Assembly: GCA_017311315.1 (NCBI GenBank)
Contig: CM029627.1
Span: 1,704,447 to 1,768,446, forward strand
From: Dendrocalamus latiflorus
Taxonomy: Eukaryota > Streptophyta > Magnoliopsida > Poales > Poaceae
Length of the DNA stretch: 64,000 nucleotides
Direction: 5' to 3'
The first letter of the stretch is position 1, and the number at the start of each line of letters is the position of its first letter. Of this stretch, positions 24,008 to 36,050 are shown piece by piece. The position numbers were made by a program, and so were the translations under genes. The notes below the pieces were generated by a model. The model was not told the origin of the DNA, did no database searches, and saw nothing but the letters and a program-made list of their open reading frames with translations.

Positions 24008-25035
24008 GAAACCTCTTGGGTGACGTGGGGCTCGGGTGGTTCACATGGGTTTGGGCTTGGGCCTCGAGTCGGATAGTGGTTGGATTTCGAGAGGGAGTTG
24101 GTATCCAGGCCCAATCAGCTGGTTCGTGCTCGTGTCGTGTTGGGCTATTGGCCCCGGTAAAGTTTTATTTGTGAGTCTAAAATTTTTTCTCATCTTCGTG
24201 TATAAGTCAGGATTTTAGGTTAAAATTCTGGTCTATTTACGATTTTAGACTTCCAAACAAGGTGTAAGGTTTTGATGCGGTATGTATATCTCTAGAAGAC
24301 GTTTCCAAGTGAAACTTGTTCTGTTTTTTTTTTCAGCCTAGTGAAACTTGTCTTGTTTGGGACTTTTAATTTAATCCTGTAGCGTGCAAATGGCACCTGT
24401 CCTACACGTTGGGTTCGTTGGGTGCATTTCGACGCACAACATGCATGTACAAAGCACTTTGTCAGTCGTTTCACTTTTTATGAGAGCGTAGAAGCACTCC
24501 TAAGGTTCCGGCCGTTTCGGATTGAGTTTCTCACTTCTAACTTATTTTTTATTATCCAATAATTTCATCTTTTTCTGATTTTTTGGTTTTTTGAACTTTT
24601 TGTCGGTTCTATTTTTTCCCGTATTTGTTTGTTGACGGGCTAACCTGCCTATTCTATTTTTATTTTTTTTACGCCAAATAAACCACCGTCAGTTACAGTA
24701 TTTTTTCAGCCAGCTACAATGATTTTCAGCCAAAAACCACTCAAAATAAACCCTTTTGAGCCGGGCATAAATCATACCCTTTGGTTTGTAGAATGTGCAA
24801 TACGATTTCTACCACTAGCGATGTTATTTCTTGACTCTCGTAATATTCACCTTCAATCGTGGCTCAAGTTTTACATTAATTGTAATTCAACATATTACTT
24901 CCGGCCGGAGAACCAAACTCCTGCAGGGCAGGGCACAGCCACAAGAGTTCAGCACTAGGTTTGTACTCGCAGGACGTCGCCTGCTTCAGAGCTTCAGACT
25001 TCGGAAACCGGGCCGTGCATTTCTTCGCCGTTGAT
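24008..25035. other. Intergenic spacer
   Basis: No gene seen. AT-rich with a partial relative of the window's ~240-bp MITE family (ACAGTATTTTTTCAGCC and AGCCAAAAACCACTC, about 24690-24760). The 3' untranslated region of the DUF761 gene probably lies just below 25036. Confidence 0.45.
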
Positions 25036-25656
25036 TCACATGCTCCTGGCCATCATCTCCTGGTACCTCCGGTACGACTCCTGCTTCTCGAGCAAGAACT
25101 TGGCATGGCACCTCGCGATGAACTTCTCCGCGAGCCTGTCGATCTCATTCATCGCATTGTTTCCGTCGCCGTCGCCTTCTTCTCCCTCCTCAGCCACCGG
25201 TGCATCATCCGGCCTCTCCTCCTCGAGCCAGCACAGGTACCCGCACTCGGCCGTATCGTCGCCGTCGCCGCCGCACACCTCCTCCTCCTCCTCCTCGCCC
25301 GGAACCACCACGCTCCACGTCGAGTCGTAGTACGAGTGCACATGGTTCACGTCCAGATCCCTCGCTTGCGCCGACGACGAGCTGGCGGCCCAGGTGAACT
25401 GCAGCTTCACGAAGCTGGCGATCTTGCCCTTCTTGCCGCTCTTCGCCGACCTCGAGTGGTGGTAGCTGACGGCGTATTTGCCGCTGGCCCTTGGCGCCCT
25501 CTTCTTGCTGAGGACTTTAACAAGCAAGGACTTGAACTTGGCGAGGGCGTGGAAGACATGGCCGGCTTGTGGGTAGATGTGGGATTGGAGTATGGAGTTG
25601 ATCTTTGGGGAGATTGAGCTCGGAAGCAATGCCTCCATGTGAAACAATGGAGCCAT
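25036..25656 (-). CDS. DUF761 'cotton-fibre' family protein
   Basis: Single exon, 206 residues. The C-terminus EIDRLAEKFIARCHAKFLLE...SYRRYQEMMARS (about 170-205) is the DUF761 signature: an IDxLAxxFI helix followed by QxSxRRYQEML. The N-terminal half is basic and contains FHALAKFKSLLVKVLSKKRAPR. The middle is acidic with a run of six Glu. Proteins of this family are plant-specific and small, often stress- or fibre-expressed; no biochemical activity is established and I do not infer one. The start at 25656 lies about 40 bases below the transcription start predicted from the TATA box. High GC and third-position bias favour this frame over the antisense frames that overlap it. Confidence 0.87.
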   Translation of the reverse strand: MAPLFHMEALLPSSISPKINSILQSHIYPQAGHVFHALAKFKSLLVKVLSKKRAPRASGKYAVSYHHSRSAKSGKKGKIASFVKLQFTWAASSSSAQARDLDVNHVHSYYDSTWSVVVPGEEEEEEVCGGDGDDTAECGYLCWLEEERPDDAPVAEEGEEGDGDGNNAMNEIDRLAEKFIARCHAKFLLEKQESYRRYQEMMARSM

Positions 25657-25723
25657 GGAGGAGGTGAAGATGGGGGAGCTCGTGGATGTGCTAATGCACT
25701 CACCTGCGCGACTCCATGGGCGC

Positions 25724-25730
25724 TTATAAG
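25724..25730 (-). promoter_or_regulatory. TATA box of the DUF761 gene
   Basis: CTTATAAG on the minus strand, about 70 bases above the ATG. Predicted transcription start near 25695. An ATG in CCCATGG (about 25715) falls above that start and should not be used. Confidence 0.5.
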
Positions 25731-25756
25731 GCTCTTGCGTGGCGAAATGTCACCAT

Positions 25757-26054
25757 AGTTCAAGTGAATTGCGACAATGCCACTGCCTAACTTCGTCTTA
25801 GAGAAGAAGCACTCAACTGACTGACATCATTTGATCTTTTACTAAGACTCTTTACGAAGAGAAATGCATTCTAGACTGTCACCTTTTGAGAACTGGGCAT
25901 GTCGAGTGATTAAATTAACATAACTGTTTTCATGTTTTCACTCTAAAAAGAACGGCACTAATCTCGAAACATATAAAGGATGAGTAATCGCTATTCACCA
26001 TTCAATTCTTCTTTAAAAGTTGTGTAAATTACTTTGAGAAAAATATAGAAGCAT
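25757..26054. other. Intergenic, no gene seen
   Basis: AT-rich spacer between the DUF761 promoter and the LTR-like element. Confidence 0.4.
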
Positions 26055-29000
26055 TGTAACGCCCCTGTTTCCAGGGGCGCGTACGGACACGGCATTCCGC
26101 AACTATTCACGCATGAACAGTTATGGAGTGTCGCGCAAGAGTATACCATTGCATGCTTACAACAAAAGTTCAGCATATATTTAACATACGGATTAACATC
26201 CAGTTTTCAACAGCGGGGCGTGCAAGCCCAAAGTATATTACATCACAAAAAGACTTCCAGGAACTGCTTCGAGCACGGCGAAGATCTAAAGCCACGGGTC
26301 CTCGTCGACGAAGAAATCCTTAGGGACGTCCTCGACGGGGAGACCTTCACCAGCGTCTTGATCCTCTAAAGAGGGGATTAAGCAAGCCGTGAGCCAAACA
26401 ACCGGCTCAGCAAGCCCCAAAGGGACTCTATCTTACTATATGCACGGATTAACAATGGAAGGGAGTATACTTGGTTTATTACTTTAAGTGGATGCAATTT
26501 TATTTGTAAACATTTTGGTAAAACGGACCCAAAACTACTTCTTAAGATCTCAGGGGTTTTTCATGAAGAGTTAATTAACCAACTAATCAAGTTAAAGCAT
26601 GTACAAAACTACTTAAACTTCGCTGCTGGAATCACACAAGTGACACAGCTCCAATAACCGGGAGCACGGCGTATTCGAATACCATTTATTTGACTCTGCA
26701 GAGTTTGCTCAGCTTTACCCACACGATCCCTTAACTCCCGCTAAAGAGTTAAGAAAGCCAGGTCGTTTCACTGCTCAAATCTTTATATAGGCTCTACCCG
26801 GTAGAATTCACTCGGGTCTGGCACAAGGAAACAAACGTCCGCTTCGAGTGAACTCTATCGTTGTTAGGCCTCCGTAGCACGGCCTACCTAACCTCACTTC
26901 TCAACCTCCTCCTCCTCCGCACCTGTAGAGTTTCAATCGAGTTGAGCAGCTACTAAACCAGTGTTTACAAGTCAACTCCTGTGGTTGAGCGATCACCATG
27001 TCATTTGCTCAGCGTAAGGGTTTAGCCCTTATATTTTCACATGGTCCGCAACCTCGCCAGACCCGCGACCCAACCCAGTGTAAGCGGTGGGCGTAGACCG
27101 TCTCGCGGTTTCCCACAACACCCTTACCCTAACTTCAATCCTAGGGTAAAAGACGGGCGAAGACCGTCTCGCGGCTCCTCCCCATACCACCCTACCTTAG
27201 AGTCGGGTTTTCCAAATTCTATTGGCCCACAGCCACAACCTTATTAGTGTAAAGACTTTGCATGATAATAATAACCTACAATTATCTAGATTAACAGATA
27301 ATTAATTCTAGGGTTACAAAGGCATGGCTACGAGTTTAACATAGCATTTGTCGGTGGTAGGTTTATCTACATAACATGTCATTCTAAACATTTTATTTTA
27401 CTTTAAACTAACATTCCAGAACTAGCTTAATGCAAATAACATATTAGCATAAATAAACATCATGGGTTACAATATGATCAAAGGATTTTTGGACTTGCTG
27501 TCAATCCGGATGATCTCAGCTAGCTCGAACGAAGAAACACCTGGATCCTGAGCCTACTCTTGAACCTCCAGAATCTTCGACACTAGCGCAAAACACATAA
27601 AATAATTAAATCCAGCTTGAGACTAATCAAGCGAGGCAAAATAAACTAATTAAAAAGGAGTAAAATGCATAAATCTCCAAATAGGAATTTTAGGAATTTA
27701 TCTGGGATGAATCTGTGGAAGTGGAGGCCAAAAATGGGTACGCGATATTATTTGGAGCAAAGTGGTGGAATTTAGGAATTTTTGGGATTTTCTGTGATTT
27801 TCTAGAATTTATTTGGATTTTCTGGGATTTTAGAAATTAGAAAAGTCACTGGAAATTCAATGAACAGTAGAAGCCCGGCCCGAGGCTACAGTGCGGCCCG
27901 CCCCGTGGAACGGCCCGCGCGGCCCACAGCGGCGCGCCTTGGCGGCCCACAGACGCGCGCGCGCGGGCGACGAAGCAGGCCGGCTCGGTCCACTCCCGCG
28001 CGCGCTCACGTGGCTCGGGTGAACGGCGGGATGGGGTGAAGCGAAGCGGTACGGTGGGGAGATCCGACGGACGGGAGGGCGGGGTTATGAAGATCGGGTG
28101 GCTGAGAGGAGGTGCAATCCGACGGCTAAGGTTAGAAGGCATGGAGGGAAGAGGACGGCCGGGATGGAGCCACGCCGGTCTTCGTCTTCCTCCCGCTGCG
28201 CGCGCACGGCAGAGGAGCAGAGGGGCGGCGCCTCTGCTCTCCAGCGACGGCAAGGGGGTTCCCGGCGGCGACAGAGGACACCACCGGGTAGGGTTTGACT
28301 CGGGGAACCCATTTTGGGGTTGTAGGAGGTGGGGGAACCAATGGAGGAGGCGGGAGGCACACGGGGGGTGTTCGGCTTCCCGGCGGCAAAGAGGGATCAC
28401 CGGGGCAAATGGGCCAAAACGGCGGCGGCTACACGTTCAGGGAAGTGAGGAGCTCACGATGGCGGTGGTGGCGTTAGCTGGAGAGCTTCGGGGTGAGCTG
28501 GCCACGGAGAGGGTGGTTCGGCCGGCGGGAAGACTCGACGGCGGTGCTCCACAGGCGATCACCTGCCCAAAGAAACCCACCAATGCGATTAGTACACCGG
28601 GGAGCTACTTTGGGAAGAAGCAATTGAAGAATAAGGGAGGGGAGAGGGAGATCGGCTCCGAGGTGTCGCTGGCTCACAGGACGGCACTGGCGGAGCTACG
28701 GGCGGCGGGGCTTCAATTGGCGGCTCAGGGAGGTGGCTGGGAGCGGTGGGAGGCGAATGGGGGCAGTGGGAGTGCTGGGGAACCAAAGGGGCGAGCGGGA
28801 AGGGAATGGGGGTTTTATACCCCGAGCGGAAGGAGGCGGAGCCTTCGGGGAGAAAGCACGGGCGCGGCCGAGGAGTCAACAGGAGGGGACGGGGAGTGGG
28901 TGGCGCATCTCCTCCGCGTAGTGGGGGTGACGCCGGCTCTGCACAGGAGTAATGGCGACGCGACGGGGCAGGAGTGGGTGAGCTGCGGGCATGGGCAGAG

Positions 29001-29450
29001 GGCGTCCGCGCACGGGAGGGGGAGGAGGCGGCCACTGGCAGGTGGTGTCGGGCACAGGAGAGCGGCGACGCGTGGCGCGAGGCGCCCACTGTTTCGGACC
29101 GGGGTCGGAGGGGTGGCACGGTCGGGATGAGACCGCGGGCGCGATGCGTTAGCAGAGGCGGTGCGGGAGCGGCGCCAGCGCGCACGCATGCGCAAGGGGA
29201 AGGCGGGGAGGGGAGCGGTGCCAGCGGGAGAGAGGGAAGCGCCAGCGGGAGAAGGGGCCAGGCAGCGGGGAAAGCGGGAAGGGAGGCGGCGCAAAAGGGG
29301 AAGGGGAGGCGCCTAGCCAAAAGAGGAAAGCGGGGAAGACCGGGGACTTTCCAAAAAGGGAAAGTTCCCAAAATTCACTCAAAAATCCAGCAAAAATCAT
29401 AAAATTTTCTGGTTTGAATTTTTGGGGTTTTTCAAGCACCTCCCTTAAAT
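26055..29450 (-). mobile_element. Large LTR of a Ty3-type element (remnant)
   Basis: One end is TGTAACGCCCC (26055-26065), the terminal form of a grass Ty3-type LTR read from its 3' end, so the LTR points to the minus strand. The interior shows the usual layout: AT-rich repeats of GGATTTTCT/AGAATTTATT type (27690-27845), a GC-rich block (27880-29330), and an AAAATTCACTC...GGTTTTTCAAGCACC segment (29370-29445) like the region just inside an LTR start. The opposite TG border and a duplication were not found, so it is probably truncated near 29450. Long open frames in the GC-rich block exist on both strands and are treated as compositional. Confidence 0.55.
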
Positions 29451-29614
29451 TAATTCGATGGCCCGAGACTCTGAGTAAGCGAGGCTTAGGTTACCCGCAG
29501 CTTACTTCAAGCGAAACATGGCGCAGTGCATTCCCCGTGCTTACTCCTACAGTTGGCAGTCATGTGCACATATATATCGTGTACATGACATTCAAGGATG
29601 CCTACCGTATTCAA

Positions 29615-29619
<5 letters not shown>

Positions 29620-29645
<26 letters not shown>
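29620..29645. repeat. (GA)n microsatellite, 26 bp
   Basis: Uninterrupted GA run. Confidence 0.95.
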
Positions 29646-30780
29646 ACTGTGCGCCGTCAAGCTTTTCTTTTGCTACAGACAAATGGAGTACTGAACAATG
29701 TCGCTGATTCAGATAAGACAGCAAGTTCTTTACTGTTTCGTCTGAACAATGTTGCTGCGGATTTTGAGGGGTTCTGGGGAACAGAAATTAGGAAGGCGCA
29801 GGATGTGCCTGTCGTTAACTGAGTATCCTTTTGATAAGTGGACCAGCTTACTCTGCTCTAAGCCCGTGAAAGAGGACATATCATCTTTCTTCTGAATCTT
29901 GTTCCCTCGGAAGATTATCTGCCCCTGTTTTATTTTCAAGGATACTACGTTGGTAATTCCTTTTCTTGACTATATTGTTACCAATCTTTTGTTTGTCCGT
30001 GGTACAGATTTATCTTGAAAGCTTTTAATTAAAAAACTAATTTACTCTGCCTCTGCAAGAGGACATGCAGTGCAGAGCAGTGCTGCAATGCATCGGCTCA
30101 AGTCGCAGCAACATAGGGTGAATGTTACTGATCATCAGCTGCGGAATCCTAAAAAACAACTCCGCCCTCTAGGTGTTCGTGATGGCTGCGTCAAAATCAT
30201 GCTGTACTATTCAGTCTATATTTGCTTAGGATTCTGGTGAGTGGTGAGGAGTCAGTCTACAGGGTCTTTTCTAGGTAAGAAGCCATTACCTGCTGTAAAA
30301 CAAGTACTAGTACCCATGCAATCTTGTTCTTTTCAGAGAATAGAGAGGACGTGCATTTTTGTTCTTTGAGCTCGTGGATACATAAGCTGTTGCTACTAAA
30401 ATGGACCTTAATCTCCTCTTGCTGGACGTCACTAGCTGCAATTTGGGTAAGTACTCTTGCAGTTGTAACCTGGAGAACCAAGTTGGAAACAGCTGGAGAT
30501 GAAGCACGCAAGCATCAGAATCAACCTACCATCCATGCTGCGAGCTCTCCCATCCAAGAGCAACAAAACCAAATCAGGAGGGACCGTGAGTTGTTCTTCC
30601 ACGGAAATGTTGCGTGATCTTTTGACCTTGTCAGTTTCAGTTTGGACTCTGAAGGACACAAACACTTCAGTCTAATCTGCTCTCCTCTTCTTTTTCCACC
30701 TTTGTTGCGTTCAAGTTGTTGCGTCGTGAGAACTGAATCACATTATTGGCCATGGCTTGCCATTGTTCAGCTGGATAACA

Positions 30781-30783
<3 letters not shown>

Positions 30784-30846
<63 letters not shown>
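30784..30846. repeat. (GA)n microsatellite, 63 bp
   Basis: Uninterrupted GA run of about 31 units. It creates artificial Glu-Arg / Leu-Ser open frames, which are not annotated. GA runs in plant promoters can bind BBR/BPC factors, but no gene start is evident here. Confidence 0.95.
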
Positions 30847-30849
<3 letters not shown>

Positions 30850-31637
30850 CTGTGTGCTAGACATGGATGCAATGCATGCACCTGGTTGCTCATGCAGTCA
30901 GTGTGCGCCTGCAGGAGGCCCGGCTCGACCGCAGGAATCTAGTTGTTGGGATACTTGCACAGGTGACTCCATCCATGGAAGCAATCATCCGAGCTCGGTT
31001 GCAAACTGGAGGAGATTATTGCAGGCGAGGCGAGCGCCCCTTGCATCACCCGGAGATACATGACATGGACCTATACCGAATCAATATCAGTACGTATGCT
31101 CAGTGAATCATGCGTACGCGCTCGTCTCGTTGGCCGCAGCCTGCAGGGCCCGCCCTGTGTGCGGCACACGTCCATGCAGAATATTTGACGTGCGCTTTGC
31201 ATGGCAAGATCGGTGAGGAACCAACGAGAAATCCATCTAGAGTGTGGCGAACGCTGCTGCTACATATGCATAACGAATTAAATCTCCAATCCTATTCTGC
31301 TTATCCCCACAAAAAAAAGTACAAACAAGCATCAACACGAGTACTACATCAGCATGGATGCAATCATGAAACCAACGGTAGTTGATTGATTTTTTCTCTT
31401 TTTTGCAGGAACCAGGTTTAGTTGATCGATTTTTTATAGAACCAATGGTAATTGATGAAGAGCACTGGCCTGTATCCGGGCTGCCCGAGCCGAAGGACGT
31501 GGCCCGTGACGTGGGGGCCGATTATATACCGCCCGTGCGGCAAAAACCACACGCTGCCCACCTCCCGGCCCAACTTACGCACAGACTTCGAGATGTTTTT
31601 CCTGCGCAATTTGAAAATGATCCTATCTTCTAACCGA

Positions 31638-32774
31638 GAGAGCATATTAGTGTAAATAGATTATTCAGTATTAACATGCAAACGCAGTCATGAGCCATCG
31701 GATCTCACGCAGACGGCCTAAATGCAGGTGGACGGGATGCCCCTCACACTTATACCAGTTTTCGGAAAACCCCCTGCTTGTGGCTCTCACTTTTCCCTCA
31801 ACCCCCTGCCTCAGTCTCCAGGCTCAATCTGGCCCTCAGTCTCCAGGCTCAATCTGGCGGCTCACCTCCCTTCTCTTCCCTAGCGCCCGCCTGACACCTC
31901 CCCCCCCCCCGACTCCCTCCCCGGCTTCCCCAGGCGCCGCCCCTGCCGACCTTCCTTGGCACCGTCCTCTCCGGCCTCCCTCGGCGCCGCCCCTGAGGGT
32001 AGTGTCGACGACACCATGGCCCAAGTTCCTACCTCCTCCCCGCCCCCTCGGAGCCAGATCTGGCCTCTCTGCCGCCTCCCAAGCTCCTCCCTCCCACCCT
32101 TGAGATCCACCCTCCTCCCCGCCCCCTTTGGCGCCAGATCCAATCTCCCCACCGCCCCTAAGCTCCTCCTTCTTCCCCGGCCCCTCAGAGCCTAATACGG
32201 CCTCCCCGCCACCCTAAGCTCCTCCCTCCCCTCACCGAGCCTCGCCAATTTGACCATGGCCGCTCACGACCACAGTCGCGCACGACCATGACCACCACGA
32301 CCATAGTCGCCTTCAACCACGGCCACCTTTCGACCACGACCACGTCCGCCTTCAATCACGGCCGCCACAACCACAGCAGCCTTCGACCATGGCCACCACG
32401 ACCACGCCCGCCATGACCATGGATGCTTTCGACCACGGCCACCACGGAGGGGAGTGGCGCGTAGGGGGCGGCGCGGAGGGGGCGGCGCAGCTAGGGAGGG
32501 AGCCAAGAGAGGCTGAGGGGCGGCGCCAAGGGAGGCTGGGGAGTGGTGCCGAGGGAGGCCGGAGGAGGCGGCACCAGGGAGGGAATCGAGGGGAGGCGCC
32601 AGAGGAGGGGCACAACGAAAAACACTAAAGGGAGGTGGGGGTTAAGTGCAAAATGCATAAGTAAGGAAGTGCATCCCACCCGCCCAGATCTGAGCCGTTC
32701 GGGACAGATCGGACGGCCAACGTTTGTGTTTGCATGTTGGCACTGAATAGTCCATTTGCACTAGATATGCTCCC
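31638..32774. mobile_element. MULE with long TIRs and GC-rich core
   Basis: 1137 bp. The left end GAGAGCATATTAGTG and the reverse complement of the right end GGGAGCATATCTAGTG open inverted repeats that stay alignable for about 130 bp (both contain TATTCAGT, AACATGCAAAC and CGGATCT/CGATCT words). The flanks are TCTAACCGA and TTTAACCGA, a 9-bp duplication with one mismatch. The core (31760-32630) is very GC-rich and includes a short direct repeat of CAGTCTCCAGGCTCAATCTGG and a tandem GACCAC/CCGCCxx tract (32260-32450). Such GC-rich cores are typical of Pack-MULEs, but I could not recognise a captured gene. Confidence 0.8.
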
Positions 32775-35439
32775 TTTAACCGAGTGCCCAATTCTCGATC
32801 CATTTGAATGGTTGTGTTTCTTATGACGAGATCTTTAAAACTAGATCCCCCTTGTATATATTTAGACTTATAATGATATTATATAGCATATGTTCCAATA
32901 GATATAGACTCTGTTCCAAACAGCTTCTAGCTTTTGACTTTTAGAAGCCAGTTTTTAAATGGAGTAACTTCTCAATACGGTCTCTATAAGCCGTTTTTAG
33001 GAGTCATTGCAGAAGTTGTTTTGAACAAAGTGGCTTCTTAATATGAGTATCCCTTACTTCCTCAATCTCCCTCACAATTAGCCAAAAGCCACATCACTTT
33101 TGAATAGGATCATAGTAATTATATTATATATCATATGTTCCAATAGAGGATAAAATATTCCACGTATTATTTTCTAATGTCCTAGTAGTTAATGGACGAT
33201 GATTCATCGTGTATTTTTTGAATTGTGTAAAGGGAATGAACCGGGTGGAAGTTGGATGTTCCAATAGTTAAAATGAAATGTTCCATATGTTTGGTCTCGG
33301 TGTTCCAATAGTTCATCGATATTGTTCAAAGTAATAAGTTCTATGGAAGAATGTGCCAATGTTTCATGCGTTTTCTTTTAATGTTCTAACAGTTCATTAG
33401 CAATGTTTTAGTGATGGGGCAAATGTGAGCAAATTCAAACCTGTTAATGAAACAAATCTTAAATAAAAACAACCTCAAAATATATGCAAGTGGGATCTTG
33501 TTTTGCAGACTTCGTCTTAAGAAACACGGTGGTTCAAATAGATCATAAAAATCTTAAATAAAAACACCTCAAAATACACGCAAGTGGTATCTTGTATTGA
33601 AGACTTCGTCTTAAGGAACACGGTGGTTTAAATAGATCGTGAATCAAGTACCCGGTTTAAAAGATATAGCATTTTGAATTTTTGGATTCGCTTTTGAGGG
33701 GAGTTGACATGATCAAATTTGTCTCCTAGGAAATTTTCAGCTTTGTTCCACACATGAACCGTGTGCTGTATAAGAGTGGACAGAAGGTGGTTGTATCCTA
33801 TATATGCCGAGCACGGCATATATGGGGCATGTTTTTTGGACTGCAGCTTATGGTTTTTGCTATGACTTATTAGTCTAATGAATGATAATTGCTAAAAGAA
33901 ATCAAGTAAAAGCTGACCCAAAAGCCAAAAAGAACAGAGCAATTATTTGCCGGTGACGTGAGACCCCATCAATCCACCCATGCCACGCGTAGAAAAAAAC
34001 TGAGCCGATTCGACTGCGAAATGAGCGTTAAGGCCATGCGACCATCAAGTGAATCCTCTCGGCCCACTCCACACGCAAGGACATAGTGTGTTCGATAGGG
34101 GTGTCAATGGATCGAATACGAATCGATTAGTGTGAGATCATGTGGAGGTCACCCATGATTGTGATGAGTAATTGACATTTGGGTTAGAATATTTGCGGAG
34201 TTTGAGTTTGGTTTTTGAGTATTTTACAAAAGATCACTTTTTGTCTAACGACTTCATGGTTTACAAGTTCGACTAGACTGCAAGTACTGGAGTATTCAAA
34301 GTTTACGACTTTGTGGTTGGGTGGTCTGATTGACCTTGGGTAGGACGGTCTGATTGACCTTGTGTTGAACGGTCTGATCGGCAAATGTTCGAGGATGGCA
34401 AAACGACCATGGTATGTCAAGCATAGCAGAACGACTATGGGGTGGTGTAGCTATAATGCCTGGTTAGTGATCGGTAGTCGTAGACTTTATGGTCAATAGT
34501 TGTAAACTTTACGATCAGTAGTTATAGACTTGTGATCAGCAGTTATAAACTTCATGATTGATAGTCGTGGGCATTGCGATTGATAGTTGAAGGTTTTGCG
34601 ATAGGGTGCCAAAGGCCTCTCGGTCGGTACTCATAGGCTTTAAGTACTTCAAGTTTTATGATCTCTGAGTGTCTCGAGTACTTGTATCAGACTAGCCTAC
34701 GGTCTGACCTGCCTGTGCTTGGCAGTCAGACCAGTTTCTCTCGATGGTTTTGGGATTTGAGTTTTGGATTGAATTGGGGGTGACCTTTTAGTTATGGTTT
34801 GACCTAGGTGTTGTTGCTTGTGTACACATGTGTTTATTGTTTGGTCCTAGATTTAGGATCAGTATTTTAGGTGCATATATTTTGCATTGTGCATTGTATG
34901 GAAGAATTGAGTAAATTGATGTATTTGTGTATTGTGCGTTGCTACAAGACGATTTGCTTGTTTGTGTTAGTAGCAGGACTTCGGAGCTAGATCATGGTGA
35001 GGCGTAGGAGGATCAGGACTAGGCATAGCGTGGTGTTGAGGTCCAGAACAGTCAAGGAGACACTGAAAATGTCTGAGGCTCATGAAGTGGTTGCAAGCCG
35101 AGATGATGTGAAACCGAAGCGGGAGCTATCGATGGTGGACATGGCGGGCAATGGCAAGGTGTACCGGGACTAGGCTCAGGGAGGAGCTGAGGTTCAGACG
35201 GTCGAGAAAGCCGGGTGCTGTCATGTGCGAGGAGAAACATGTGGTGCGCCAAGTGACTTGGGTCATTTGCAAGCGAGGACGGTTCAGGGGGATCCGGATA
35301 CGTGAGAGGTTTGACGGCAAGTCATTGGAGCCACATGAAAGATGGCGAAGTATGGGTGATGCTTCGTGGCAACGGAAACGGGAAGTTTCGTGGAAAGCGG
35401 TAGAGGGGCATTTTGGTAAATTGCTCGATACTGGAAAAG
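32775..35439. other. Repeat-rich spacer, no gene seen
   Basis: Degenerate repeats dominate. TGTTCCAATAGTT-type words recur between 32890 and 33420. Two ~65-bp direct repeats beginning CTTAAATAAAAACA.CCTCAAAATA lie near 33460 and 33550. Repeated GGTCTGATTGACCTTG (34323-34385) and GAT.G.TAGTTATAGACTT-type units (34470-34600) follow. These look like subterminal or internal repeats of transposons. A 106-codon open frame at 35151-35471 has no recognised domain. Confidence 0.45.
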
Positions 35440-36050
35440 TGGCGGTTTGTGAAACCGCGGTGTTGGCTTAAGTGGTTTAGGTCTTGTATGTGCTAAAAAT
35501 ATGAATTATATCGGGTGTTGATTCGCTAATGGGTTAATGATTGTAAGCCACTTTGAGAAGCGTGCATGAGAGGTAAAACCTGGTGTTATGTGGGGTTAAT
35601 GGGTTATCCTTGATTTGGCCTAATGGGTGAATCCATTAGATTTTAGTTCAGGTTGTAAACCTATAAACGGGGAGGAAAGGTAAGGGATAGGGTTTGAGAA
35701 AGTTGGCTATGCCTTTTGGTGGCTAGCACCTCTTCTCTACCATGGGAGATAGGTTAGAGTGTGTATGTGTACTCTAGGCTTAGAACTCTACTATCATAAG
35801 GGATTGCATGTAAAAGCATTCCTCTCTAAGTAAAATGGATATCCAAATTTTGCCCAAGTGAGTTGCGCCATGAATTTCCTCGTGTGCTTTTGATTTTCTT
35901 GGCTTGTTTTGATTTTTCTTCTCTTAAGCTTTTCTGGTGCCAAGGACATGTACGAGGTGGAGAAGTCTTTTGGAGACAAGATCTCATCCATCTAGGCACA
36001 ATTTAGAGGAAGTTCTTGAGAAAACCCGATTTTTGCATAGACAAAGTGGT
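35440..36050 (+). repeat. Inverted-repeat copy A
   Basis: Starts at AAAGTGGCGGTTTGTGAAACC and runs through TTGGCTTAAGTGGTTTAGGTC, CTAAGTAAAATGGATATCC and TTAGAGGAAGTTCTTGAG. It is alignable with the reverse complement of 42350-43195 throughout, allowing for indels. Copy A keeps the uninterrupted CCTATAAACGGGG site at which copy B carries a MITE. Probably part of a dispersed transposon family; the family was not named. Confidence 0.75.

Larger units (their letters stand above)
29451..31637. other. Spacer with microsatellites, no supported gene
   Basis: Balanced composition, several short open frames on both strands, none with a recognisable domain. GT/AG-like signals occur (for example GGGTAAGTA at 30445), so a small spliced or non-coding transcript cannot be excluded. 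Two GA repeats are listed separately. Confidence 0.4.

Noticed and set aside
28036..29371. Long open frames on both strands (364 and 260 codons)
   Set aside because: Compositional frames in the GC-rich part of an LTR; overlap antisense, no motif, few stop codons expected by base content.
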